From assembly GCA_039000515.1 (NCBI GenBank), contig JBCFYV010011135.1, positions 8,597,215 through 8,661,214 of the forward strand: a DNA stretch of 64,000 nucleotides, read 5' to 3'. Source of the stretch: Timema cristinae. Its lineage: Eukaryota; Arthropoda; Insecta; Phasmatodea; Timematidae. How positions within the stretch are numbered: the first letter of the stretch is position 1; each line of letters starts with the position of its first letter. The translations under genes and the position numbers were made by a program. This document shows positions 1-9,229 of this stretch, piece after piece. The notes below the pieces were generated by a model that did not search any database, was not told where the DNA came from, and worked only from the letters and a program-made list of their open reading frames with translations.

Positions 1-220
1 CCGATAGCACAACGTTATAACTTTTGTTTTTCTCAAGTTCGTTTAAGCACTTGACACGATTGTATTCCTCTTTCTCGATCATGTCTAACGCCCTGCATAA
101 TACCTCCTCGTCCCAACAGGTATCCTGGTGAGCAGCAGTTTGATGACATTGAATTTTGTGCCGAATAAGATTGGATAGCTTTGCGTAGGATCCATCACAA
201 ACGCAGCATTTAAACGGCAT
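1..220 (-). CDS. C2H2/C2HC zinc-finger protein, N-terminus only (runs off window)
   Basis: Reading the minus strand from the ATG at 220-218 gives 73 open codons to the window edge. An in-frame stop lies upstream near 265, so this Met is the first possible start. Residues 5-26 hold a single zinc-finger pattern: Cys-x2-Cys, 12 residues, His, then Cys and His four and five residues later. The rest is acidic and lysine-rich. It follows two other small minus-strand ORFs in the same orientation. From memory, C2H2 fingers at the N-terminus of large proteins occur in Maverick/adintovirus-like arthropod elements, sometimes ahead of a DNA polymerase; that is an inference because the rest of the protein is outside the window. 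It could also be an ordinary zinc-finger gene. Confidence 0.5.
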   Translation of the reverse strand, partial: MPFKCCVCDGSYAKLSNLIRHKIQCHQTAAHQDTCWDEEVLCRALDMIEKEEYNRVKCLNELEKNKSYNVVLS

Positions 221-321
221 AATGTCTATTGGAGATGCAGCAAAAGAAATAAACACTCGCTCTTAACGGGTTTTTTTTTCAAAATTTCACCACTAGCTCC
301 TATGGCAGCAGCAGAGTACGT

Positions 322-1156
322 CTAGTTTATTAATTCACTTTTAAACATCACACTTTGTCCTCCAAGATATATCATACAGCGTGCTTTAGATTTAAAGCGC
401 TTACAATCCAAATAATAGATTGACTTTGGAAGGAAAACGTTACCGAAACTGCCCAGGCTGAGTATGTAGTCGGCGGGCGTTTCACCTATAATTTTAACAT
501 TTGAATAATTTTTGTAAATTGTTAAATCCTCGAGATTTACAGGTTCTTCAGACTTTACCTCCGGCGGTGGTGGTGGGCACGCAGCTGACTCTGCTGGCTG
601 GTAAACAGGCGACTCTGACTGTGGATACGCCAGTGAATCTGACGCCGGGTAGGTAGACGCCTCGGACGGTGGGCACGCAGGTGACTCTACTGACTGGTAG
701 ACAGATGACTCTGACGACGGGTACGCCTGTGACGTGTGGTGGGTACTCTGGGGCTGGGCGCGTCTGTGACTCTGGGGGTGTGTACGGCTGTCTCTCTGAG
801 GGCGGCGGCGGCGGCGGCGGCGGCGTGAAGTACGGTGACGGATGGTGTGGAGCTCGGAAGGGTGGCGGTGGATGTCGGGGTAACACAGCTACCACGTCCC
901 CGTTACGGAAATTGTAAACGGCGCACGTTACATCACACATAAACGTTTCCACGATTCTCTCGTAGGGTAGTACTTCCGTCGCTCGTATCGTGTGACAGGT
1001 AGAGTCACAAAACTCTATGTAGTCTCGCTTCTCTACTTTGTAAATTACCTGTCTATCACACACCGCGACACTGTGAACATTCTCTCCCGTCATATAGGCA
1101 CGCCCCTCCATCGTATGGCCCACAAACATTAAATTAATATAGCCGGATCGAAGCAT
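322..1156 (-). pseudogene. Proline-rich protein ORF with apparent frame break
   Basis: The frame from ATG 1156 gives 202 codons to 548. The first ~90 residues are Cys- and aromatic-containing and look globular. A run of eight prolines follows (GCC/CCG-type repeat near 800-830). After this, the first frame becomes an unlikely Val/Arg/Cys repeat. A second minus-strand frame, open from 888 to its stop at 322-324, instead reads as a Ser/Pro/Glu-rich repeat and then a compact C-terminal domain of ~75 residues containing FLPKS. The simplest view is one gene whose frame is shifted by +1 somewhere around 700-800, by mutation, assembly error in the repeat, or recoding. The C-terminal FLPKS resembles the FLPCRF of the neighbouring 96-residue protein. 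No function is recognised. Confidence 0.45.
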
Positions 1157-1240
1157 GGTGAGCGTACCTGAGAGCTAAACGTCCTGTAGAGTCCCCTATG
1201 CTCCGCTGCCCGTTGTTGTTGTTGTTAACTGCCATGTCTC

Positions 1241-1531
1241 TTAAGCGCGTTCAAAGTTCACAATTGTAGGTGAACCGGGTTTTACTCCAGCGCAGATAAA
1301 TACCAGTTTTTCTTTATTTAACTCACACACGTCTTCATCTGTATGAGTACCAAAACGACAGGGTAAAAATACACAAAACTCACCGTCTAGATAGGCTATT
1401 AGACGTCTCCCGAACTTTGTATTGACGGCTTTTAATTTATCAACCGAGTACTTTTGATCTACGGCTAGATCACACAATTTGACGGTCTGCACCGCGTCGA
1501 CGATATTTACCAGCTGCTGTAACTTGTCCAT
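1241..1531 (-). CDS. Small 96-residue protein, LCDL...TKFG...VFLPCRF type
   Basis: This is a complete short ORF. It has an N-terminal helix-like segment (residues 1-17), then KLCDLAVDQKYSV, a TKFGRRLIAYLDGEFCVFLP strand region and a VFLPCRF motif around residues 54-60. The strand-rich pattern suggests a small beta-barrel, perhaps OB-fold-like and nucleic-acid binding, but I infer this from pattern only. I recall similar LCDL/TKFG/FLPxRF proteins as multicopy, element-borne ORFs in arthropod and cnidarian genomes; I cannot search to confirm it. The ATG lies about 20 nt inside a TATA motif at 1554-1561. It heads a row of three minus-strand ORFs. It is intact, unlike most repeat ORFs here, which suggests recent insertion. 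Confidence 0.5.
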   Translation of the reverse strand: MDKLQQLVNIVDAVQTVKLCDLAVDQKYSVDKLKAVNTKFGRRLIAYLDGEFCVFLPCRFGTHTDEDVCELNKEKLVFICAGVKPGSPTIVNFERA

Positions 1532-1553
1532 ATTGGACCGCTCTACAAACGTT

Positions 1554-1561
1554 TATAAATA
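1554..1561. promoter_or_regulatory. TATAAATA box upstream of the 96-residue ORF
   Basis: A perfect TATAAATA is read on the plus strand. The minus strand reads TATTTATA, which also works as a TATA-like element about 23-30 nt before the ATG at 1531. A CRE-like palindrome TGACGTCA lies at 1608-1615. Assignment to the minus-strand gene is inferred. Confidence 0.35.
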
Positions 1562-1619
1562 GACAACCAAGTGGGCACCCCTCTTTATAGCCACCCCCTC
1601 CCTCGTTTGACGTCACACG

Positions 1620-3000
1620 ATATATTCTTGTCTCGACTTGTCTTGTCTGCCCGCCAACCTGGCGCCCGTGTCGATGACCTCGATATCTAAGCTTGTCTCA
1701 ACTCGTCTTGTTGTGCCGACATACTGGCGCCAGGGTTGCGACATAACACGCAATGATTACGTCATTGGGCAAACCCCAAGGTTGTTGAGGTCAAGATCTA
1801 TTCTTGTCTCGTGAGCCGTCAAGCTGACGCCAAGGAAAAACCCTGTTGCCCCGGGCAATGACCTCGATATCTATTCTTGTCTTGTCGTGCCGACATATTG
1901 GCACCAGGGAAAACCAGATTCCCGAGGCAATGACCTCAATATCTATTCTTGTCTTGTCGGGCCGACATACTGGCGCCAGGGTTGGGACATAACACGCGAT
2001 GATTACGTCATAGGAAAAAAACTCAGGTTGTCCGGTCCGAGAGCTGCGGGTGGAGGAACATTTCCAGGCATTTCGACAGACGCTACCAAACAACCAATTT
2101 TAGTAGACTTGTGACGGGGGATAGCGGCCCCTAACTGTGGATTCCGAGGCCCCTGATTGTGCATGTGTCAGCTAGAGTTGTGACATAACACGCAATGATT
2201 ACGGCATAGGAAAAAACCCAGGTTGTCCGGTCCGAGAGCTGCGGGTGGAGGTACATTTCCAGGCATTTCGACAGACACTACCAAACAACCAATTTTAGTA
2301 GACTTGTGACGGGGGTAGTGGCCCCTAACTGTGGATTCGAGGCCCCTGATTGTGCATGTGTCAGCTAGAGTTGTGACATAACACGTCAGGGTTGGTAGTC
2401 GAGGGGGGAGGCGGATGTGGAAAGCAGGTCAAAATTGGTGGGGGAAGGAGGATATTTATAGCAACCAATCAGAGGAAACTAGGTCACTCAAACATGGCAT
2501 CAGGGTGGCGAAGGAGGAGGGGGGTCTCTGGAACAAATTACCACACTCTACCACAAAGCACCATAGCGTAAGGTTCATGCTGCTTGTTCCGGGACAGGGC
2601 CTTGTGACAGAAGAGCCGATGTTCATTCTAGGCTTGTCAGCCATAGCGCAAGCTTCGTGCCGAGCCCTCCGTCAAACTGACGCCAGGGAAAACCCCCGTT
2701 GCCCGGGGCAATGACCTCAATATCTATTCTTGTCTTGTCTGCCTGACATACTGGCGCCAGGGAAAAACCCCGCTTCCCGGGGCAATAACCTCAATATCTA
2801 TTCACAATCATCAAGAACCAACATGTCCAGGGTTGGTAGTCGAGGGGGGAGGCGGATGTGGAAAGCAGGGCAAAATTGGTGGGGGAAGGAGGATATTTAT
2901 AGCAACCAATCAGAGGAAAGTAGGTCAGGGGTGGGGGGAATAACGGTAAAGATGTGGAAAGCAGGTCACTCAAACAGGATGTGGGTGTTTTGACCCGTTG
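1620..3000. repeat. Complex repeat block with duplicated promoter-like motifs
   Basis: Three repeat types are interleaved. (i) A ~60-67 bp unit built on GACATACTGGCGCCAGGG plus GGCAATGACCTCAATATC recurs about eight times (near 1640, 1700, 1790, 1855, 1915, 2655, 2715, 2780), with TGGCGCCA as an 8-bp palindrome. (ii) A ~195-bp tandem duplication has copies starting near 1981 and 2177 and a third stub at 2370. (iii) A ~100-bp block at 2386-2485 is repeated directly at 2823-2925. In type iii the minus strand reads ATTGG, then GCTATAAATATCC, a CCAAT-plus-TATA arrangement pointing toward the small ORFs. The block is more GC-rich than everything to its right. It could be the regulatory or terminal region of an integrated element. 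Confidence 0.6.
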
Positions 3001-3110
3001 GCGGAAGCGGGGTTTCCATGGGTCGTACTAGCTACTTATATTTAAAATAAAAAGTTTTTTGCTTTAATATTACTACAACATTACAATGATAAGTTATTTC
3101 GTATCTCAGT

Positions 3111-3370
3111 GACCTGGCGGTCTAGGGGTAAGGTGTCGGACTTCTATGCTGGGGGCCCGGGGTTCAATCCTCGGTCCCGGCACAAATTTATCTTATTACC
3201 AAACCCTTCCTTCAGCTATGACAAGACATCTTGTGAATGTGGGGAATGCCAGGCCTCCACCGTGGTTCGGATCCCACGTTAAACTGTAGGTCCTCCATTT
3301 CCTCTCACAATCACTCTACCATTACACATTAGCGTAAGTAGTTATATTCCGAACGGGTAGTAAGACGCGG

Positions 3371-3421
<51 letters not shown>
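3111..3421 (+). mobile_element. SINE family A, full length, with (AAT)n tail
   Basis: The tRNA-like head starts GACCTGGCGGTCTAGG (A box) and has GGTTCAATCC as B box. A ~150-bp body follows, then the shared 3' tail ending AGTAAGACGCGGTG and (AAT)n. Target-site duplication TTCGTATCTCA (3098-3108) versus TTCATATCTCA (3422-3432), 10 of 11. Confidence 0.9.
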
Positions 3422-3422
<1 letters not shown>

Positions 3423-3432
3423 TCATATCTCA

Positions 3433-3865
3433 AATAGTTGTGAAGAAATTATGAAAATTGGAAACTTTCCCTCATGTAAAATACTCTCAAATTCATTTTC
3501 ATGTGTAAATGAGAGTTGCCAATTGGTTTGTAATGATAAAAAGTGTCTATATATAACATTTATTTAAAATTGTTAGAGTTAATTTTGAGAAAATCGATTT
3601 TGTTCTCTTTTTGCTCTTCAATAAATAACCCTTAAATTAAGGGTTAAATATTTAACTCCAAACATCACTCGGGGGGGCCTTATGAAAATCACAGATACCA
3701 AGTTATCGCTTAATCTGTAAAATGGTTTCGGCTCTAGTCTGAGATACGGAAAACAACATTGTGAAAACTACTTTTTTGGTATCAGCAAGTCGACATTACT
3801 TTATCAAAATCTCGAGTTCGATGTTTTGACAATCACAATCTCCAAGGTGTTGAACGAAAATAAAA
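3433..3865. other. AT-rich spacer, nothing recognised
   Basis: No coding region, RNA or repeat boundary was seen on either strand. Confidence 0.5.
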
Positions 3866-4598
3866 AGTGTATATGAACATGTGTCCTATTTCAAAAGATT
3901 TCTTATATAGAGATATTTGGATGTCCAGTATTCTGAATTTCACACGCACACTTACTGTTTGAAGCATGTGCATCGGTTTGAAGCGTCAGTTGGTTGTTGA
4001 TAGCGGCATTGTACAAGTATTGTTAAAAAGTATACATTTATCTTCAATTCCTGTTCTTAGAGTTTTCCAGAATCCTACACATAGGAAATTACGACGGTGT
4101 TTTTTTGTTTTGCACCGCGTCTTACTACCTCTTCAGGTTATACACATAATATGTACTAATCACGCTAATGAGTTAGGGATTAAGAAGGCTGAATTCAGAG
4201 GGAGTGTACCAGCATTTGTGTAGCAGGAGAGTGGAAAACTGTTTTTTAATAAACCCCCTACAGACATCACGATCATCGGCAGTATAATCCAACAGGAGAG
4301 TGACGCCACAAACCATGCTGCCACGGAGGCAAGTGACAGCATTTTTCAACAGCAGCAGTAACACAACCGTCGCAGGAGCCGTAAGCATACAGAGTATCTG
4401 CATATTCTACATTTGTGAAGATATGTATACTTTTTAACAATACTTGTACAATGCCGCTATCAACAACCAACTGACGCTTCAAACCGATGCACATGCTTCA
4501 AACAGTAAGTGTGCGTGTGAAATTCAGAATACTGGACATCCAAATATCTCTATATAAGAAATATTTCGAAATAAGACACAATTTCATGTACACCTTTT
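3866..4598. repeat. Large inverted repeat, ~180-bp arms around a SINE
   Basis: The arm at 3866-4046 is the reverse complement of 4416-4598; the inner ~150 bp are nearly identical (for example AAGCATGTGCATCGG at 3963 against its complement near 4484-4497). The ~370-bp centre holds a degraded family B SINE. It could be a foldback or long-TIR element, or an inverted duplication. No target duplication was recognised. Confidence 0.8.
4103..4335 (-). mobile_element. SINE family B2, degraded, inside the inverted repeat
   Basis: It begins CACCGCGTCTTACTACC, the complement of the shared SINE tail, followed by the family B body (CATTTGTGTAGCAGGAGAG) and a head ending GCTGCCACGGAGGCAAG. Confidence 0.7.
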
Positions 4599-4925
4599 TT
4601 CTTAGAACGGCCGGTATTTCGACTTTACAGAACATTGATCCTTTGCAAGGCACACCATCTAGACATCACCTCCAAGTATTGATTAGAGTTATCTTTTTAC
4701 CAAACTAATAATTAACCTCCGTTTAAAGTCGACACAAGAAACCAGGTCTCCCAAGTCATGTTCACTTGCTGTAGTGTCGACAATGCATCGTGCATCCCCG
4801 TTGCCAATAGAGCTTGGTTTGATACCATGTTGGGTCGAGGACCAGTTGGGCTCACTTAGAATCCCTCGAGTTCCCCAACGCTTCCAGAGGGTTAAAACGT
4901 TAACCATACAGGATATTAATTAATT
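4599..4925. other. Spacer with an unassigned repeat-like ORF remnant
   Basis: A 72-codon minus-strand ORF (4689-4907) is open but matches no family I can name. Its composition and position between repeats suggest decayed mobile DNA. Confidence 0.3.
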
Positions 4926-5169
4926 AAACACCACGTCTTACTACCCGTTTGGATTATACGCTTAAGTTCTGATTACGCTAATGAGCTAAGAGTTAGGAAG
5001 GTTGAATTTAGACGAAGTGAACCTGCATTTGCGTGGAGGAAGAGTGGAAAGCTATTTAGAAGAAGAAAAAAAAAATTCACCCGACCGAGATTCGAACCTC
5101 AATTTCCCCGTCCTTGGCAGTCTAGTTCAACACAAAACTAGCGCGTTATCTAACTACTCCACCAAGGTT
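4926..5169 (-). mobile_element. SINE family B1
   Basis: It starts with the shared tail complement (CACGTCTTACTACCCG), then the family B body (GCATTTGCGTGGAGGAAGAG), B-box complement GAGATTCGAACCTC and a head ending ACTCCACCAAGG. Confidence 0.85.
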
Positions 5170-5191
5170 GGTTTACCAGGTATTGTTTTAT

Positions 5192-5408
5192 CACCGCGTC
5201 AGGTAATAAGAGAGGTGGTTCATTACTCTAATGGAGCAGGCAAGGTTGAGCAAGGGAACAATTTAGAGGTAAGCTACCCGCATTTGCGTGAAAGGAGAGT
5301 AAAAACCATCCTCAGTGGACCCCGATCAGGATCCTGATCTCCCCATCATCATTAGGCTAGTCTAACACGGGAGTGACGCCTTAAACCATTCGGCCACTGA
5401 AGCTGTTT
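5192..5408 (-). mobile_element. SINE family B2
   Basis: It has the body motif CATTTGCGTGAAAGGAGAG and a distinct tRNA-like head, read on the minus strand as CTTCAGTGGCCGAATGG then TTAAGGCGTCACTCCC, a Ser/Leu-type start unlike the B1 head. Confidence 0.75.
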
Positions 5409-5477
5409 TCACCAGAATTAAAACCAAGTTTTCTCATTGGTCCCGCCATCTTCACGATCTCACCAAATGTCCGGGAA

Positions 5478-5605
5478 ATGTAAGTAAGGTAAAATGTAAA
5501 GGAAATGTACCCTCATTTGAGTATAATAGTGGTAGTAAAACCATCCAGTCAGGGTTCAAACCTTAACCTCCTCGGCAAACCCGACCATATGACAATCATA
5601 CCGTG
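5478..5605 (-). mobile_element. SINE family B2, degraded fragment
   Basis: CATTTGAGTATAATAGTGG and AAAACCATCC, then GGGTTCAAACCTTAACCTCC, parallel the B body and B box. Ends are uncertain. A 12-bp CCTAGACCAAGT triplet repeat follows at about 5632-5665. Confidence 0.45.
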
Positions 5606-5925
5606 TGTCCAACAAAGCAGGTTTCCCCCGACCTAGACCAAGTCCTAGACCAAGTCCTAGACCAAGGTAAAGTATGAGGCTGAGTGGTTTGACAGGCTGA
5701 CTTCAGTTAAAGAATTACCTTAACTGCACTTTCGCGACAAATTTCAGTTGATCGTGAAAGAAAGCTACATCGTTAATAAAATGTCGATATTTTAATATTT
5801 TAAACCAGTGAATATTACAAGTACAGTAGTTTCAAATAACATTTTAGTGTGACCAAAGCTACCTTGATCGGTCATAATCTGTAGTGGTTTAAGATCAGTT
5901 GTCGGTAAAATGATATATGTATTTG

Positions 5926-6319
5926 TTAAGGTGGAGTGCTAGTGAGCGCGAGTTTAGTGCATTGATTTTGCAGTTTTTATAGCACAAACATTTTTTGGCC
6001 AAAATAAATCAAATATTTCTTCTATAGAAACAAAGAGTTTTGTTTTTTGCACATCCTAATCTCAACAGTTGTTGAAAATCTGTCATGAGCATGGCAGCAT
6101 TTGGTGACAAACTTTTTAAATACAGAGAAAAGTTTGTCACCAAATGCTGCCATGCTCATGACAGATTTTCAACAAACTGTTGAGATTAGCATGTGCATAA
6201 AACTAAACTCTTTGTTTCTATAGAAGAAATATTAGATTTATTTTGGCCAAAAAATGTTTGTGCTATAAAAACTGCAAAATTAATGCACTAAACTCGCGCT
6301 CACTAGCACTCCACCTTAA
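5926..6319. mobile_element. TTAA-flanked near-perfect palindromic MITE (family P)
   Basis: TTAAGGTGGAGTGCTAGTG at the left end is mirrored by CACTAGCACTCCACCTTAA at the right. The two arms are ~190 bp each with almost no spacer (centre near 6120). TTAA at both outer ends suggests a piggyBac-type target. Related copies: 19015-19401, 22125-22320, 46885-47190. Confidence 0.9.
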
Positions 6320-6477
6320 ATTATTGAATTTATGGAATGAAGACGAGATGTATAGACCGACAAAAAGCAAATGTAGATTGGAGAAATTATGGATAACCTT
6401 TTGATAATACAAGATGATCGGTTAGATGAACTAATCCTACAAGAGCTTCACCCTTCCCTTTTTAAATTCCGTGTGTG

Positions 6478-6765
6478 TTGACCTCGGGGGTCACGGCGTA
6501 AAGTGCTTATCTCACGATCTGATGTTCCTGGGTTCAAACACAGCCGAGATAAAAGGATTTTTCTTGAGCGATAACAATCAGTAAGTTAGCACAACTTCTT
6601 TCAGAGTGTAAATGAATCCGTCGGTCCCATGTCGATTGTGGTATTTAAAATAACCCTGTAAGGTATGAGAAAATAACTTTCCTTACAAAATTGATAGGAA
6701 CTTTCGGGTTCGATCATAGAAATTCTGTGCGGAAACAGTGGAACCACTCAAAAAACAAAAAAACG
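6478..6765 (+). mobile_element. SINE family C
   Basis: The tRNA-like head GACCTCGGGGGTCACGGCG has B box GGGTTCAAACACAGCC. The body contains CATAGAAATTCTGTGC and ends in an A-rich stretch. It shares its body with copies at 8805-9004 (minus) and 26275-26640. Confidence 0.75.
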
Positions 6766-6858
6766 TTTAACCGTTTAATTTATGAACTATATAAGCCTCC
6801 ATTGGTGGACCCGTGGACTATACGTCCAGCTCGTTTATTCTGGCTTGTCAGTGATAGA

Positions 6859-7167
6859 TAGGGAGGGATGTGCTATCAAAAGAAAAGTATCGATACTGTA
6901 CTAGGTGACCTGGTAGTCTAGGGGTAAGGTGTCAGACTTCTGTGCTGGCGGCCGGGTTCAATCCTCGGTCCCGGCACAGATTTATCTGATTACCAAACCC
7001 TTCCTTCACCTCTGACAAGACATCTTGTGAATGTGTGGAATGCCAGGCCTCCACCGTGGCTCGGATTCCACGTTAAACTGTAGGTCCTTCATTTCATCTC
7101 ACAATCACCCTACCATTACACATTAGCGTAAGTGCGTATAACCCGAACGGGTAGTAAGACGCGGTGC

Positions 7168-7207
<40 letters not shown>

Positions 7208-7722
7208 GTACTCATTAAAAGTATCGATAACAGTAAGTATCAGTATCGAAACGCATATTTTTCTGCTTCGTATGCTTGGGGTACTTTTGAGTTGATTACA
7301 AAATATTATTTTGTTTGGTTTGTGATGACCTTGCTCTTGATAAAGTAAGGGGTAGTAAGACTGGTCGCCACCCGCTCCATCGCTAGATCAGACATCAGGC
7401 TGTATTTATAAACAAAGATGAAATAACAACTAAGAGTTGTGATGAGCTACAAGAGATTGAGTGTTAGAGTTGCTTCTTAATTGTCATGTAGACAATGAGT
7501 GAGAACTAAGAGATAGTGTCATTTGTTCTTCCTCTACAGTCCATTATAGTAAACATTTAATCCCAGCATGAGCGAAGATAACAATAAAGTTTTTCTTTCG
7601 ATACCGATCCGATACCGGAATGTGAGTACTATTATCAGTAAAAGTAAAGGTAAAAAAGCATCTAGTAAAAAAAATACTAATATCGAAATTAGTAATGTAT
7701 CGATCATTTTTTCCCATCCCTA
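6859..7722. mobile_element. Non-autonomous hAT element carrying a nested SINE A
   Basis: The left end TAGGGAGGGATGTGC and right end (complement) TAGGGATGGGAAAAAATG are of the TAGGGATG hAT type. Subterminal ATCGATAC occurs at both ends. Target duplication GTGATAGA (6851-6858) versus GTGATAGG (7723-7730), 7 of 8, fits the 8-bp rule of hAT. No transposase is seen. Confidence 0.75.
6907..7202 (+). mobile_element. SINE family A, nested in the hAT element
   Basis: Head GACCTGGTAGTCTAGG, B box GGGTTCAATCC, tail AGTAAGACGCGGTGCTAA plus (TAA)n. Perfect target duplication ATACTGTACT at 6893-6902 and 7203-7212. Confidence 0.92.
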
Positions 7723-7765
7723 GTGATAGGTAGATTGGGGCTCGAATCCCGTTTGGATGTTGCGA

Positions 7766-8159
7766 GTTTTTTTTTTGCCCTGAATAGTACTCTACATTAC
7801 CTTAACACAAACGCAGCTACATTTCCTATAAAGTCTACCTTCCTTATAACTACCTACTTCATTATCGTGATTAAATGCAGATAGTCGGTACGGAAAGTAG
7901 GACGATGCAATATATATTAATAATTAATAGAATATTAATAAAACGAAGAGTTTGTCTTTCATGAGCATTGCGTGATAGCTACCACAAGCAGAGGTTTGAA
8001 ATTAAAAAATTTGTAACCTCTTGTGCAGGAACATATGCTCTTAGAAGTTTAAATTTTAAGTTTGAATCTGATTTCTTATTAATTAATTAAAAAATGGTTT
8101 GGAGAAAATAAAATAAAGAATTTTTTCCTGTAGGTTTGAAGCAAATAAAATCATTTCCA
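7766..8159. other. AT-rich spacer
   Basis: No gene or clear repeat boundary was recognised. Confidence 0.5.
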
Positions 8160-8222
8160 GGGGTAACAACGCAATCCATTGCATGGTTACCCTGGACGAA
8201 GCTGGGTAATTCTGCTAGTATA
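8160..8222 (+). mobile_element. Helentron/Helitron-like 3' terminus
   Basis: A hairpin (CCAGGGGTAACAACGCAAT against ATTGCATGGTTACCCTGG) is followed by GACGAAGCTGGGTAATTC and a CTAGTA end. A stem-loop then CTAGT fits Helentron-type non-autonomous elements as I know them. The 5' boundary was not found. Confidence 0.55.
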
Positions 8223-8804
8223 TGCCTATATACACCACGTCTAAGTGTCTGATCTCAAAAATGACAATTTTCTATTTTTGCAGCAACTAACAAAATATTT
8301 CTCCTTCTTAAGTCAACAACCCACATGTTGTTGGTTTGATGTGATTTCTATCCGTCCCAGAGTTGGACGTGCACTAATTCCTTCTACTGGTTAGTGCTAC
8401 CTGCACTATCTGGTATAATTCTCATGCCCTATGGGATTCCCTGTTGCCTTCCACGGGGAGATTAAGAATGAAAAAAGAAAACAACTAGAAAACGGCCCTT
8501 ATTAAAGCACCGACGTGTTTGTACGTTATTATTTTGAAAAGAGATGTTTGAAATAATGTATTTTTAAATAGGCCTGGTTGAAATCATGAATTTGTTAGCG
8601 ATCTGTTATTATTAGTGTTTCTTTAATTAGCAAAAGATGGGTGTTGCCACAAATTCTCGTGTATTCGATAAGTAGAGTTTATAGTCTATTCAAACATAGT
8701 TTTCACCTAACTTTTGTATTTTTATATGTAATTCCTCCCTCATGTATAGTTTAAAATATCCCACACCACAATCTTGGGTGCAACACTGCCTTCCATACTG
8801 AATT
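8223..8804. other. Spacer, nothing recognised
   Basis: No supported gene or repeat. Confidence 0.45.
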
Positions 8805-9004
8805 TCTATGAGCAAGCTCGAAAGTGACCACTAATTTTGCTGGGAAAGGTATTCTCACATATCTTCAGGGGTTCCTTTAAATGATATGAGACCCCCGGCT
8901 TTACCTCCCCTCTAAGTCAAGTTGTCAACCTTGGCTGGGCTTGAACCCACGAACATCGAGTCTGAGGCGAGCCTCTCAACCCAACACCACTGAGGTTGAC
9001 ACTA
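8805..9004 (-). mobile_element. SINE family C
   Basis: It begins with GAATTTCTATGAGCAAGCTCG, contains GGGCTTGAACCCACGAAC as B-box complement, and its head complement ends CAACACCACTGAGGTTGAC. It is the reverse of the 6478 and 26275 copies. Confidence 0.7.
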
Positions 9005-9229
9005 ACTATTTTACATTTGTTATACTATCATGATTCGATAGTTATGTGGCGAGTCAACCCCAAGTAGGAGAACAGAAACACAAGAGGAGGTAGTTAAACA
9101 AATTGATCCTCGGAGGAGGGTCATCCTTGGGCCGATATGACCTTGAGACTCTCAATCCCAATCTCAGCAATCGGCACGTAGGCCTAATATCCACGCATGC
9201 TCGTTAAGCGGGAATAAAAAAATAAAAAA

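Larger units (their letters stand above)
6795..7765 (+). mobile_element. tRNA-like SINE family I, split by a hAT MITE
   Basis: The 5' part 6795-6858 has CCATTGGTGGACCCGTGG. It is continued after the insertion at 7723-7765 by GTAGATTGGGGCTCGAATCCC, a B box. A second copy lies at 38880-38965. Confidence 0.6.

Noticed and set aside
669..917. 82-codon plus-strand ORF rich in Gly
   Set aside because: It is the antisense shadow of the minus-strand proline-rich repeat.
3111..3190. tRNA gene
   Set aside because: The head has A and B boxes but lacks consistent stems and is joined to a SINE body and tail; the same holds for other tRNA-like sites in the window.
3370..3567. ORF starting with a long Ile run
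   Set aside because: It is translated from the (AAT)n tail of a SINE.
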